Below are positions 22,045 through 33,421 of a DNA stretch of 64,000 nucleotides, piece after piece (the first letter of the stretch is position 1; each line of letters starts with the position of its first letter). The stretch lies in contig CP099423.1 in NCBI GenBank assembly GCA_024114885.1, forward strand, positions 2,046,001-2,110,000. Reading direction: 5' to 3'. The position numbers were made by a program, and so were the translations under genes. The notes below the pieces were generated by a model. The model did not search any database and was not told the DNA's origin. It saw nothing but the letters and a program-made list of their open reading frames with translations. The stretch is from Septoria linicola. Taxonomy: Eukaryota > Ascomycota > Dothideomycetes > Mycosphaerellales > Mycosphaerellaceae.

Positions 22045-22222
22045 TCGGCGCTTGACCGTCACTTGTCCGAGTATGGTGTCCGCTGCGATCAATTCTATGT
22101 CTCACATCAGACCGACTTCGCTTGGAGAATGCCAGTGCCTAGACGAGGGGACTTGATGCTTGGTCTTCTCTCGCTCATCCTACCTCCTAATCAACTTCCC
22201 TCATCGCCATATCGGGTCGAAA

Positions 22223-24193
22223 TCATCCTCGCACGAAGACAGGCGTGGTTTCGATAGGACAGTCCACTTCCACTTCTTTCCCGCCCTCATATGTCTCCTT
22301 GCCATCCCAAGATGTCCATGTCGCGCCTTCTGGAAAGTAGACACTAAGCTTCTGCTGCTGCGCAGTAAGAACCGGCGCTACGAGATACTTTGGGCCATAC
22401 ATATACTGTGTCTCCACTGTCCAGGATCTGGCGTCCTTCGGGAACTCGAAGAATAAGGGTCGAATAACAGGAGTGCCCTTCTCATGCGCCTGCTTCATCA
22501 GATCTCGCGTATAATCTCTGAGCTGTTCACGAATCCCAATATACTTCTTACAAATCTCCTCGACCTCCTCGCCATACGACCAGATCTCATTAGGTGCACC
22601 AGGAGCAGTCGGCTCGCCCTCTGGCTTTGGCTCGCGATCTCCGTGTAATCGCATGACAGGGCAAAAGGCACCCCATTGGAACCAGCGTACGAAGAGCTCG
22701 CGAAACTCGGGATCATCTGGGTTGCCGCCGTGGAAGCCGCCAATGTCGGTTGTCCACCAAGGGATGCCGGCCATTCCCATATTTAAGCCTGCTGCGAGCT
22801 GGTTGCGGAAGGAGCCCCACGAAGACGCGATGTCGCCGCTCCAGACGAGAGCACCATATTTTTGACTGCCGGCCCAAGCACAGCGAAGAAGGTTGACGAT
22901 GTTAGTTTGACCTTCAGCTTCCATTCCTTCGTAAAACCCTCTGGCATACTCTTTCGGGAAAGTGTTGCCGATTTGCATATTACTACCAGCATGATAGCGA
23001 TAGAGGTCGAAATCATAGACCGCATACTCTGGCTCCGCCTCATCTAGCCAAAATACCTTGATACCATAGTCATAATAGTTCTTCTTAGCTTTGCTCCACA
23101 CAAACGCTCGTGCTTCGGGATTCGTAGCGTCGAAATGTGTCGTGTAGCCATCACACTGCATTGCCACACGAATGCCGCGGTCGTGTCGAATCAAGAGCCC
23201 GCGTTCGACCATCTCGTTCCAATTCTCTGAAGCAGGATCCACAGTAGGCCAGATCGACACCATGAGCTCGACGTTCATGTCTCGAAGCTCTTTCACCATG
23301 GCGGCAGGATCTGGCCAGAACTTGGGATCGAAACTCCATTCTCCTTGGCATTTCCAGTGGAAGAAGTCGATTACGATCAGATCGAGAGGTACGTTACGGC
23401 GTTTGTATCCTCGGGCGACTTCGAGCAGTTCTTCTTGATTTGCGTAGCGTAACTTGCATTGCCAGAAGCCAAGACCGTACTCTGGCATCATTGGCACTTT
23501 TCCTGTGACGTTCGCGTAGGCTTCGACGATTTCGGCTGGAGTCTCGCCTGCTACAATCCAGTAGTCGATCAGCTTGGTCGAGTAGCTCTCAAAGCTCATG
23601 ACATTCTTCCCGAGTACTGCGCGACCAACAGCCGGATTATTCCATAGCAGGCCGTAGCCGAGAGAGGATACCATGAATGGCACGCTAGCTTGAGAGTTCC
23701 GTTGCGCAAGCTCGATATCCGCGCCCTTGAGGTTCAAGTATGGCTGTTGATACTGGCCCATGCCATAGATCTTCTCGTCAGGGTCCAACGACTCCAGTCT
23801 CATCGTGGCGTGGAAGTCTCCTCCTGGTATGCCTCGTAGATCCCTTGCTTGGATCTCCAAAGCCGAGCACTTTGGGTCAGCTAGATCCAGTCTGTGGCGA
23901 GCATATTCCTCGAGCAGCTTCTTCCCAGTGGCATCATAGATGATAAGCTTGCCACGGCGAGAGATCTCTGCTCGAATCTTGCCGTTGGAAATGCTGCCGG
24001 CCTGGTCGTTGTTGATTTTGACTTGAACGGCTCCAGAAGCATCAGTGATCTTCTCGCTCAATGCCCATTCTTCTGTTGGCATTGATGATAGCTTTGTAGA
24101 TCGTATCCGGAGTGCATCCTTGCCCCATGGCTCCACCCAAAGTGTTTGGTCATCATGCCTGAATACCAGCTTGTTTTCTCTTTCCGCGAGCAT
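22223..24193 (-). CDS. GH31 glycoside hydrolase, alpha-xylosidase-like, 656 aa
   Basis: The start at MLAERENKLVFRHDDQ (24193) is chosen because it matches the beginning of the N-terminal beta-sandwich; the frame is open 29 codons further but that part lacks family character. The catalytic (beta/alpha)8 domain includes FGLGFWQCK-like entry (YGLGFWQCKLRY) and the nucleophile aspartate in YGIKVFWLDEAEPEY near residue 384. The acid/base aspartate lies in VWSGDIASSWGSF near residue 453. It has no signal peptide, so it is probably cytosolic and acts on imported xylo-oligosaccharides or other alpha-linked sugars. Single exon. It lies 374 bp downstream of a zinc-finger regulator on the same strand. 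Confidence 0.92.
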   Translation of the reverse strand: MLAERENKLVFRHDDQTLWVEPWGKDALRIRSTKLSSMPTEEWALSEKITDASGAVQVKINNDQAGSISNGKIRAEISRRGKLIIYDATGKKLLEEYARHRLDLADPKCSALEIQARDLRGIPGGDFHATMRLESLDPDEKIYGMGQYQQPYLNLKGADIELAQRNSQASVPFMVSSLGYGLLWNNPAVGRAVLGKNVMSFESYSTKLIDYWIVAGETPAEIVEAYANVTGKVPMMPEYGLGFWQCKLRYANQEELLEVARGYKRRNVPLDLIVIDFFHWKCQGEWSFDPKFWPDPAAMVKELRDMNVELMVSIWPTVDPASENWNEMVERGLLIRHDRGIRVAMQCDGYTTHFDATNPEARAFVWSKAKKNYYDYGIKVFWLDEAEPEYAVYDFDLYRYHAGSNMQIGNTFPKEYARGFYEGMEAEGQTNIVNLLRCAWAGSQKYGALVWSGDIASSWGSFRNQLAAGLNMGMAGIPWWTTDIGGFHGGNPDDPEFRELFVRWFQWGAFCPVMRLHGDREPKPEGEPTAPGAPNEIWSYGEEVEEICKKYIGIREQLRDYTRDLMKQAHEKGTPVIRPLFFEFPKDARSWTVETQYMYGPKYLVAPVLTAQQQKLSVYFPEGATWTSWDGKETYEGGKEVEVDCPIETTPVFVRG

Positions 24194-24567
24194 GATGCAC
24201 TGCTTCCACGAGTGAATCTGTGGCGTGTGATATTCTTGCAGTGTATGACAGCACAGAGCGTATGCATTTGAAGTATTCACAGATCATGGACTATCTTGGC
24301 GTAACTCCGGTGGGATGGATGCATGAGGCTAAATGCTCGGTACAGTTCATGCCGAAGTCTAGCAAGGGCAGACAGCTGTCAGCTGGAACAATTGTCCAGT
24401 GTCTGATCTCAAGGCCGCCTAATGATGACGGCTCCTAGCTTCTAGATTCTGCGGACCGCCTCTTCGTACTCGATAGTCCATCCAAGTGCTCATACTCCCT
24501 CGCCGACGGTCGAATGCGTATGCTGCCAGGCATAGAAGACGGTGTCTCCATTCTGGCATCCAGTCCA
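24194..24567. other. Spacer between regulator and GH31 gene
   Basis: 374 bp likely containing the 3' end of the regulator and the GH31 promoter. No binding sites identified. Confidence 0.4.
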
Positions 24568-27222
24568 TCAAGTACGTTGAGCCAGCTTCTGTACCAAATG
24601 GCAATACTCCTGCGCCTTACCATACCCAGCGTACTGCGAGCGACGCAGCAGCTTCATACTTTCTTCCAAAAGTCTTCGACGACCCTGAGGTGTGCAGATG
24701 TCGCCAGCGCCCGACATTTCTGCTGTCATAGAGTGACCTTTGCGGACAAAAGCCTGCACGATCTCATCATCGCATGGGCGGTCAAGCAGAATTGTATTTG
24801 GTATCAAGTCATCGTCTTCGCTCTCATTGGAACTTCCCGGTCTTGATTGGGCAATGTCAGATCGCTCTTGCTGCTGCTCACGGTGCTGTCGTTCTCTTGA
24901 GTCTTTGATGCCTAAGAGTACGTTTCGTATCTGGGGCAGATATAGGCTGTACGTCCAGAGAACGATCGTTGACACGTAGATGGCGAAGGGTTCATAGAAG
25001 AATGCAAGCGAGTAGCGTCGGATGTACCAGAAGATGGCGCCTGCGTGGACTAGGCTGAGGCGACCTTTGTGGTCGTCGAGCGTCAGCCACTTGAGAATGT
25101 TGGCAGTCAAGTGGGATGCTGAGATGCTGTTGGCCGTGATCGATACTTGCCTGCAAAGATTTGATACCAGCGCCATGAAGTCGCGGTATGGACAAAGTAA
25201 CACGAGGCGCGCCAGGTGTAGATGTAGTATCGCAGGTCCTTCGAAGCCTCTTGCAGCAGCCGCATCGCTGTTCGCCTTGAAGTGTAACGAATCAAAAACA
25301 TCGCAAGCGCTATTGCGCCATGCAGCGTATTCGTGGTTTGCAGGAAGCCATTGATCCTGCGGCGCGGGTTCTAGACTCTCACATTCATCCTCGTCATCGC
25401 CATCCGCTGGGGTTGGACTCCAATTGTGCAAAGCTAACTTCACGGTCGCCGCAACCTCTTCCGTTCGAGCGACTACAGCATAGGTCAAGAAAGTGTTCTG
25501 CGTGGTGTCTAGCACGGTAGGGATTCTGTGCTTGACATACAACCAGTGTAAGCTTTCGACAAGTCCAGTCTGCTGCTGGGCTTCGACCGGGAGCGCATTC
25601 CAGTCCCATGCAGTGTCCGCTTCCCAACGAATAGAAGCACATGGGAGGTGCTCAATGCGAGTGTTCAGCTTCGGCAGACTGTAATGACCGCGACTCATGC
25701 TCAGCATGAGGTCGACAAGCCAAGAGAACCACAGAAGTCGCTTATGTGCCTCTTCTTGAACCCACGTGGTCCACAAAAGCTCTATTTGAGAGCAATCTAT
25801 CTGCTCAAGGGGCTGCCTCCTATAGCTTTGTTGGTACAGTTCCAAGGCCAGCTTTAAATCGGCTGCAGCCGAGAGAGCATTATCATCAGAGGATGAATTG
25901 AATTGAGTCACAGCGTTAAGCAGGCACGTCTGAACGAGTGTGGAACGATCGAGCGCTGTATCAGCTTCGAGGCACCATCGCACAGATCGTCGCAAGAACT
26001 CCCGGAATGCATGTGTTGCCTCGGGAGCTCCGTTTTCTTGATCGAACGACGAGCCTATTGCGATACATCCAAGTAGAACAGGCCACGGAATGACAGGATG
26101 TCTCCAGAAAGTGCTGTGTAACATTGGAATGTGCGGTGCGCACAGCTCCAGATATAAAAGTAGACATCGTTCCAAATGCGCTCGTGATGGAAACGCAGGT
26201 AAGTCAAAAGGCTTCCAGAATCCGCCTCCGCGAGTGCACAGCTGCTGGAATTGACCCATTATGGTAGAGTAGGCATGCTGAGTGATGAAGCCGTGCTCGC
26301 CCGTGCCTTCATCGACTGCATGTGATATGGAGTAAGGGAATGCGTAAACGTCATTTCTGAGCCATGAGGCTTCCACCGGAGCTCGCGAGGGCTTGAACGC
26401 TTTCTGCAAAGACTGTCGCGCCCCGTGCCCATCAATATAGCGCGAGTCAGAATGCCTTCGCCTCCTAGCAGTGTTGATCGACAGCCCCGCAGAAGACGAC
26501 AACGACGTCAACGGCGAGCTGCCTTCAAGCGGTCCCGATTGACTCCAAGTAGCATCCGGAAGATGGGCGGTCAGTTCGAAACCTTCCAGCATAGACATAT
26601 CGAAATCATTGTCGTTCAAGGGTAGCCAATTAATGTTATCGGACCACGAAATATGTTCCAATGCTGGCTGCAGCCCTGGATCGAATGCACATTGTGGCAA
26701 TTCAGCTGGAAGCTGAGTGATAGTGGTTTGATCCTGCTGGGCGCGATCGGGCAGAGGTATTGTGCCATCCAGGAGTTGGGTGTCTAAAGCAGGTGTGGGC
26801 AGCAGATCCTGGCTTACCTCGACTTCTGGTTGCACATTATGAGAGTTATCCGCAGTCGCCGACGTTCCTGGAGAGTTACGGCTTCTTCTAAGTGCTTGAA
26901 GTTTCCTCTTTCCAGTGCCATAAACACACTCTAGCTGTTTATCATGGCATCTCTCACAGCAATCGCCACCTGAGCACTTTGCGCGCGCAGCGGCACATGG
27001 TCGGCATGCTCGTTTCATGCGAGCTCCGCGAACGCCCTTGGTAATGTTCGATGACCCATCATGAGCTTGCTGATGTCTTCGACAGCTATCCGAGCGATTG
27101 AATTCATTGCCGCACACATTGCATGTGAAAGTCCGCACCCGGTCGTGCACGGAGTCAATATGCCTTTTTAGATGCTCGCTGCGTGCAAAGCTCCGCGCAC
27201 AGTGTGGACAAGCAGCGGTCAT
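24568..27222 (-). CDS. Transcription factor with two C2H2 fingers, a Zn2Cys6 cluster and a fungal_trans domain, 884 aa
   Basis: The N-terminus carries finger 1 (CPHCARSFARSEHLKRHIDSVH) with C5, C8 and two His, finger 2 (CNVCGNEFNRSDSCRRHQQAH) and then a Zn2Cys6 cluster beginning RACRPCAAARAKC and continuing CCERC...C by residue 105. An acidic/Gln-rich linker follows. The middle-homology fungal_trans domain spans roughly residues 320-600 (e.g. FLRRSVRWCLEADTALDRST). Proteins with this dual DNA-binding arrangement form a known ascomycete subgroup (klf1/RegA-like). Nuclear regulator; targets unknown. Its position just upstream of GH31 and in the same orientation makes a sugar-metabolism role a guess only. 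Confidence 0.9.
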   Translation of the reverse strand: MTAACPHCARSFARSEHLKRHIDSVHDRVRTFTCNVCGNEFNRSDSCRRHQQAHDGSSNITKGVRGARMKRACRPCAAARAKCSGGDCCERCHDKQLECVYGTGKRKLQALRRSRNSPGTSATADNSHNVQPEVEVSQDLLPTPALDTQLLDGTIPLPDRAQQDQTTITQLPAELPQCAFDPGLQPALEHISWSDNINWLPLNDNDFDMSMLEGFELTAHLPDATWSQSGPLEGSSPLTSLSSSAGLSINTARRRRHSDSRYIDGHGARQSLQKAFKPSRAPVEASWLRNDVYAFPYSISHAVDEGTGEHGFITQHAYSTIMGQFQQLCTRGGGFWKPFDLPAFPSRAHLERCLLLYLELCAPHIPMLHSTFWRHPVIPWPVLLGCIAIGSSFDQENGAPEATHAFREFLRRSVRWCLEADTALDRSTLVQTCLLNAVTQFNSSSDDNALSAAADLKLALELYQQSYRRQPLEQIDCSQIELLWTTWVQEEAHKRLLWFSWLVDLMLSMSRGHYSLPKLNTRIEHLPCASIRWEADTAWDWNALPVEAQQQTGLVESLHWLYVKHRIPTVLDTTQNTFLTYAVVARTEEVAATVKLALHNWSPTPADGDDEDECESLEPAPQDQWLPANHEYAAWRNSACDVFDSLHFKANSDAAAARGFEGPAILHLHLARLVLLCPYRDFMALVSNLCRQVSITANSISASHLTANILKWLTLDDHKGRLSLVHAGAIFWYIRRYSLAFFYEPFAIYVSTIVLWTYSLYLPQIRNVLLGIKDSRERQHREQQQERSDIAQSRPGSSNESEDDDLIPNTILLDRPCDDEIVQAFVRKGHSMTAEMSGAGDICTPQGRRRLLEESMKLLRRSQYAGYGKAQEYCHLVQKLAQRT

Positions 27223-28315
27223 CGCTTGCGATGAGAGTGGATCGTGATGCTGGACGACTTGTGCGGGCGGGAGAGATTATGTGGGATGGCCTTGCTGTGA
27301 CAGTGGACATTCTGGCCCCGCTTTCGATATCTCCGGTGGGATGAATATCAGCCGGGTGGGAACTCAAAGCTTGGAGTTCATCTTCACCGAATTTCGACAG
27401 TAGCTTCGTTCTTTTCGTGTAGAGCTTCCAGTAAAGGTCGATTGGATCTGGCTTTTGTGTTCTTTCCAGCCTTCCGGGTCACAGAATGCCCACTGCCGAG
27501 GAGCGGGACAGCCAGACAAGTTTCTGCTCGCGACGCCCAGCATTTAAACGAGATGCATGTGTTAGCTCTCATATTAGCAGCTGTCGTATGTATGGGCGCG
27601 ATCACAGTTTGTTCAGCGGTATCGACAGTAGAGATGGTCAGCTCTTACGGTGGATTAGCATAACGCTCAATGTGCGGGCTGCTCATACAGCCTCTCTTCG
27701 AATAACTTCAGACGCGCAAACCTGGCGTCCGAGGCATCATCTTATGGACCCGATCGATGATACTCATATACGGCGTGAGTACTCAATGCGCTCATAGATG
27801 TTGATCTAGTCATGTAATTGGAGAGGCATGATAATGCAGATGCAGAAGCAGTAGCAGAAGCAAAAGCGGATGGCAGGACCAAAATGCCGAGACACAATCA
27901 TGTGACTGCTCTGTGAGTTCTGATCTGTCTCCATTTCCGCACCACGATCTTAAGGCGTTAGTCTATCAACGCCGATTCTATGTATGTATATGTACAAGAG
28001 CGGAGTACTTCATCCGCCCGGGAAGGGCCAATAAGCTATCATTGCTCATCCTGCCCAGCTGGCACTACAAGTGCGGGTAACAGTCCTTAGACCAGCAGCT
28101 GCCTCCAAGGTCAACACCGCAGACCTCTTGAATGGCCATTCCATTGCACATAGCATAGTTCCATGCCATGTTCCAGATACGCCATCAACTTTCCTTCTCA
28201 TACGTTGGTCCGGCTCGCTGGCTGATTGACCAACCGCCTCAGCATGTCATCCAATCGAAGTGGTATAGCCATAATGTAGCTTCCTGCAAGGGTTATCATT
28301 ATTGAACCGAGACTC
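27223..28315. other. Intergenic; possible orphan Cys-rich exon near 28070-28190
   Basis: Contains the regulator's promoter. On the minus strand at about 28070-28190 a short frame reads NMAWNYAMCNGMAIQEVCGV then DLGGSCWSKDCYPHL and stop. This has the look of the last exon of a small Cys-rich protein, but no upstream exon could be joined. Confidence 0.25.
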
Positions 28316-31300
28316 CTAATCATCGTCCTTGTCATCCCTTTCTTCTTTAGGTGGCTTGGCCAATTCCTTCTTCCAGAGCTTGTTTGCGGCGTCCACGTCG
28401 ATGTCTGGGAAGACAACTTTCTGGACGTCAGAGAACCAGTCGACGGGCTTGCCTTCGATGCCAGATTTGATGTTCTAGATCATCACTTTTGTTAGCATGT
28501 GCAACATAAATTGAGATGGGAGTTGGGGTGATGGGCTTACCTCTGGCAGTTCAAGCCAGTCGCTCAGGTTGTCGCGTGGGAACATGATGATTTTACTGCC
28601 GGCTCTTCGTGCAGCGACAGTCTTCTCGCGCAGGCCACCGATACGCAGGACCTTACCAGTCACAGTAAGTTCACCAGTCATGGCTATCGTTGGGTCGAGC
28701 GGCCTGTCCAGCGCCAAGGAAAGCAGAGATGTCGCCATTGTGATACCTGCCGAAGGTCCATCCTTTGGCACAGCACCCTCGGGGCAATGCAGATGTATCC
28801 GTGCCTTCTCGAAGAATTTGTTACCCGGGAATTGCTTCGACATCAAACCCTTGGCGAACGAGTATGCGATCTGTGTCGACTCCTTCATGACTGCCTTGAG
28901 GTTTCCTGTTCGCTCCAGTCCAGGTCGCGAGTTGTACGATAGCGCGTTCTCGAGAATAGACTCGACGTACAGTGCCGCGCCACCCATTTGTGTCCAGGCC
29001 AGACCCATAGCCACACCTGGTGGAGTAACGTCGTACAATCTGTCGGCTGTGTATACTGGCGGACCAACATAGTCCTTGAGGTTATCCTTGCCAATCTTCA
29101 CGTGGACGGACTCTGGTACCTTCAGCGCGATTCGAGGCTGCTCAGTGGTCTCGTTGCTGATGCTCTCAGGAGTGTCCTTTGGATCGGTATCATCCTTCTT
29201 GGACTCCTCGGCGGCGGCTTTGCCCGCTTCAGTAAGTGCCTTGTCTTCACTCAGAACGTCTTCGCCGAGGTCCTGAATGATCTTGAGTGCAGACTTGCGA
29301 TAGACCTTCTCGATCTGTTTCTTCAAGTTTCGCACACCAGATTCGCGACAGTACTTGTTGATGAGCTCCAGAATGGCCTCCTTATCCAACTCGACGGCGA
29401 CCTCTTTCAGTCCACTCAGCTCTTTGGCTTGTGGTGCAAGGTACCGCTCAGCAATGGCCATCTTCTCGTCAGACACATAGCCGGACAGTTCAATCATCTC
29501 CATTCTGTCCAGAAGTGGCCGAGGGATTGTGTCAGTCATGTTAGCCGTGCAGACGAACAGCACCTTGGAAAGATCCACAGGCACGTCCATGTAATGATCG
29601 AGGAAGGAGCTGTTCTGCTCAGGGTCGAGCAACTCCAGAAGTGCGCTTGAAGGGTCGCCTTGGTGGCCGCGGCCGATCTTGTCAATCTCATCAATGAGAA
29701 TCAGTGGGTTCTCCGTCTGGCACTTCTTCAGAGCTTGGATAATTCGACCAGGCAGAGCACCGACGTATGTTCTTCGGTGTCCCTTGATTTCGGCGACATC
29801 GGTAAGACCACCAACACTGAAGCGGTAGTACTGTCTGTTCAATGCACGTGCGATAGACTTGCCAATACTGGTCTTTCCGACACCAGGTGGGCCGACCATG
29901 CACAAGATTTTGCCCTCGACTGTGCCTCGTAGCTTGCCAACGGCAATGAACTCCAGGATGCGGTCCTTGACGTCCCTCAATCCGTGATGATCTTCGTCGA
30001 GCACATCTCGGGCATGCTGGATGCCAAAATTCTCTGCACTTCGTTGTCCCCAGGGAATCTGAGTGAGCCAGTCCAGGTAATTCCTCGTCACGTTGAACTC
30101 GCTGGCAGCAGGTTCGAGATGCGCAAGCTTCGCCACTTCCTCGTCAAAGACCTTCTTGACTGGGTCAGGCATGGCCAGCTTGGTCGCCTTCTCCTTGAAC
30201 TTCTCAACGAGCTTGTCCTTGCCGTCACTTTCCAAGCCAAGCTCTCTTCGAATGCCCTTCATCTGCTCCATCAACCAGTATTCTCGCTGACGCTTCTGGA
30301 TCTTGCTCTCGACATCCTTTGAGATCTTGCTGCTGAGCTGTGCGTTCATCTGCTCCTTCTTGATTACTTCCAAAGCCTTGCTCAAACGCTGCTCAATGTT
30401 CAGCGACTCCAGTACAGCCTGCGCCTCTTCCATCTCGCCACCTGATACTGCTGCAGCAAAATCGGCAAGCTTCGCAGGTTCCTCGGCAATGTTGGCAGCA
30501 GACTGCGACATGGCGAATGCAGAAACGTGGTCGCGGAAGAGGTGGTTGACACTACCAATCTCCTTACATGTGTTGACGATCTCGGAGATCAATGCTCGTA
30601 TCGTGGGTGCTCGCTTGTCAAAAGGCTCGTCTGCCAGGTTATCGACCTTGACCAGACTCACTGGCCATGATCGTAGGAAGTCGGTTGGCTGGAAGAGAGC
30701 CTTGTCGTCCTTCTTCTCGCCCGACTCTTCGAAGCTGGCCACAACACCGCCCTTCTTCTCGTCTGTCTCAGGCTGCTCGCCCTGCTCAGACTGTGGCACA
30801 TCCTCTAGCGTAGCCTGAGCTGCTTTCTCCGGTTCTGGTGCAGCGGGCGGTCCGCGATTTGGCTTGATCAGCTCACTCAGCTTGATACGTCTGTGAGGAT
30901 AGAGCACAGCTTGCAGAGCCTTCTCCTCACCATGTCCGGCAGGGAATGCGCCTGTGACCTGACAGAACGTGCCCACATCGTAGACCTCGCTCGGATCGTT
31001 GATCACATCCTGGCTGCTTTCCTGGTCCTTCAACAGGAATGCTCCGACATAGCTCTGACCACGTTTAAGCAGCTCCTGGACTGCTGCCACAACATTGGGA
31101 TCTCGTATCGTGATGGCCTTGTAGAAGCCAGGGAAGAGTGGTCGCTGTGCAATGGGAATGGCCAGCACTTGAGGATACACTTCTGGCGCCACCGTCTTCA
31201 TCAGCTCCTTGCCCTGACCTTTGCGCTTGCGGTTCCCTCCATCGCCGTTACCGGCGCCGGACTCGCCACTGCCTGCTGCACCCGCGCTGGATGCCTTGCC

Positions 31301-31633
31301 ATCTAGAGGAATGGGTGAAGGCGTTGGTTCGGATTTGTTCTTCGCCTCATTCTCGTCGACTTCAGTGAGGTCGATTTTCGTGTCGTCCTTGCCGTCATTG
31401 TCTGAAGGCGGCTTCTCTTTCCGCCTGCCGGGCGTCGTGGAAAAGTCGCGTGATGCTGCCAGAGACGATCGCAACGAAGTATATGGGACACTTCGTTGCG
31501 CCGAAAGTGTCGATGGGCGAGCTGCCGATTGCGATTGACAGGCTCTACATGGTACTCGTGCGGTGGCGTATGCTGCTCGTTGTTGCGACTGTCTCCAAGC
31601 GGCTCGCCATGCTTGCCCACGCCCGTACACCAT
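28316..31633 (-). CDS. PIM1: Mitochondrial Lon protease (PIM1), two exons, 1083 aa
   Basis: Exon 1 is 28541-31633 and exon 2 is 28316-28474; the 66-nt intron (GTAAGC, GCTAAC, TCTAG) is phase 0. The N-terminal 90 residues are Arg/Ser/Ala-rich with few acids, a mitochondrial presequence. The Lon N-domain follows, then the AAA+ module with Walker A GPPGVGKTSIGKS (about residue 580) and Walker B ILIDEIDKIG. The serine/lysine protease domain has the nucleophile in PKDGPSAGIT (about residue 956) and the lysine in TGKVLRIGGLREKTVAA. It degrades oxidised and misfolded matrix proteins. Exon 2 supplies the normal C-terminus; unspliced reading would end in a non-homologous tail. Intact. Confidence 0.97.
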
Positions 31634-32497
31634 GCTCTATCGTGCTATCTGGCTCGCTGTCTAGTCTGCTCTCGTGACTGCGCGACAGCACTCGTCTCGC
31701 TAAGCAGAATAGATGAACAGTAAGTAAGACAGAATCACCGATGGTGTGATTTGAATGATGAAAGCAGAGCAAAAACAACCAGTAATGCGGACTCGGTCTA
31801 TGGCAACATGATTATGAAGCATTCATTGCTCTAGTCCATCTTCGCCTCTCGAGGACCGAGCTCATAGCGTCATCCGAACGTGCCAAGCGAAAGCAGAGCC
31901 GCATGAATTCCCCTCCGAGTCCGTAGCCGACCAACCATTTCCTTGACAGAATCCATGAGTGGCTTTCGTCAAGGATGGTTCAGACGACATTCTCAGAGAT
32001 AGTGTGATAGCTTTGTCAAACTTAGGCTTTCGGACAACTTCGCGCGTCTTGATTTCATCTGATAGCAGAGTCAACGAGTTGCTACAATATGGCAGGCTTC
32101 GCCAGCTCGAAGCCGGTCCAGCTGCCCTGCCATGCCATGCTGTAAAGCAGACCTGATTCTTGATACTTAATCTGTCGAAACATCTCTAGCGACGCGAATT
32201 TGCGTAACGTGATACTGAGCGAAGAACTACAATCTGCTTGAATTGATGATGTTAATCGAGAAATCATTGCAATGGATATGAACTGGTGTTTGTACAGCTC
32301 TTCCTCCACGCTCACTTCGACTTTCTTCCTGTCGTTCCTTCCTCTCATATCTCACTCCTTCCACATCAACAAGTCACCTGCTCGCTGACCTAAAAGACCA
32401 AAGTCGCCAGCCGAGCAGTCAACCCACCCACCACAACCGAGCTTCCCAAGAAGATTTGGAATCGAGTCTATCAAGTCATCCACAAAGTCAGCACATC
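31634..32497. other. Intergenic, Lon promoter side
   Basis: No supported gene, RNA or repeat. Confidence 0.45.
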
Positions 32498-32955
32498 TCA
32501 CATTCCCAACTCCCCAAGGATAAGAAACAAACTCACCAAAACCTTATTAACCATCGTCTGATACAGGGAATGCACCACCCGCATCCCCACATACGTCCAC
32601 GCTGCTTTCACCGTATACGGATGATCATCCCCCGCGGCAATCAACGCCAACGCCACCGCATAAAACACCGTCGGCTGCTCATGCAAATGGTTGTAATTAT
32701 GCGCAATCGCCTGGATGCTATTGGGGACTTTGGTCTCCAGCTCGCCGTTGATTTTGCTCGCATCGATGTTGACGTTGTATTTGCCAATGGCGTTGATGCG
32801 CGTGACGTGCATCCAGGCTTGCATGGCGAAGGTCCAGCCTGCGAGGACGGTGATGGGCTGTATTACAGAGATTAGTGAGATGGGAGTATGGAGGTTGTGG
32901 GTCTGTGTGTGTGTACCTGGAGCAGTGGGCTCTTGGTCAGACCGAGGGTTGCCAT
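32498..32955 (-). CDS. MAPEG-family membrane protein, two exons, 132 aa
   Basis: Exon 1 is 32917-32955 (13 codons, MATLGLTKSPLLQ) and exon 2 is 32498-32857; the 59-nt intron has GTACAC and ATACAG ends. Four hydrophobic helices are visible, starting with PITVLAGWTFAMQAWMHV, and the MAPEG signature region reads HEQPTVFYAVALALIAAG followed by AWTYVGMRVVHSLYQ. Family members (microsomal glutathione transferases and eicosanoid/glutathione enzymes) are trimeric ER membrane proteins that use glutathione; the specific substrate is not deducible. Length is typical for the family. Confidence 0.85.
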
Positions 32956-33421
32956 AATTGCTGCTGTTCTCAGCTCTTTCTGTACTGCTGATATGTAAAG
33001 TCGAACGAAGCTGTTTTCAAATCTATACTATATGACACGCGAAGAAAGCTGCAGAACCTCACGACCAGGACTACAACGACTTCTTAACTTCCCAGTGATG
33101 TATAGCTTGAACTAAATGGTTCATCACCCCCCTCGGCAATAGCGCGTCGTAGCGCGCTCTTCACTTGCAAATGGCGCTGGGGCTAGAACCTTTTCTCCGC
33201 AAAACCTTCCTTCTCCCGGCTGGCGAGCAAGAAGGAGCTGTGGAGCAGGACACGAGGGCGATCCTATGACGCTGAGTTTGTCCTCGTCGCGAGGACATCT
33301 ACGCTGCATAATTCGGTATACTTTGCTGCGCATCAGCACAGAATGTGTCTTGCATGGGTGTTCTGGGTCAACGCTTCATATCGTGTTTGTACGCCATAAA
33401 TGTATACATTCCGACCCAAGG
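32956..33421. other. Spacer between MCD4 3' end and the MAPEG promoter
   Basis: Both genes read leftwards; nothing else recognised. Confidence 0.4.

Noticed and set aside
28569..31720. Plus-strand frames of up to 220 codons opposite Lon
   Set aside because: Antisense shadows of a strongly conserved gene.
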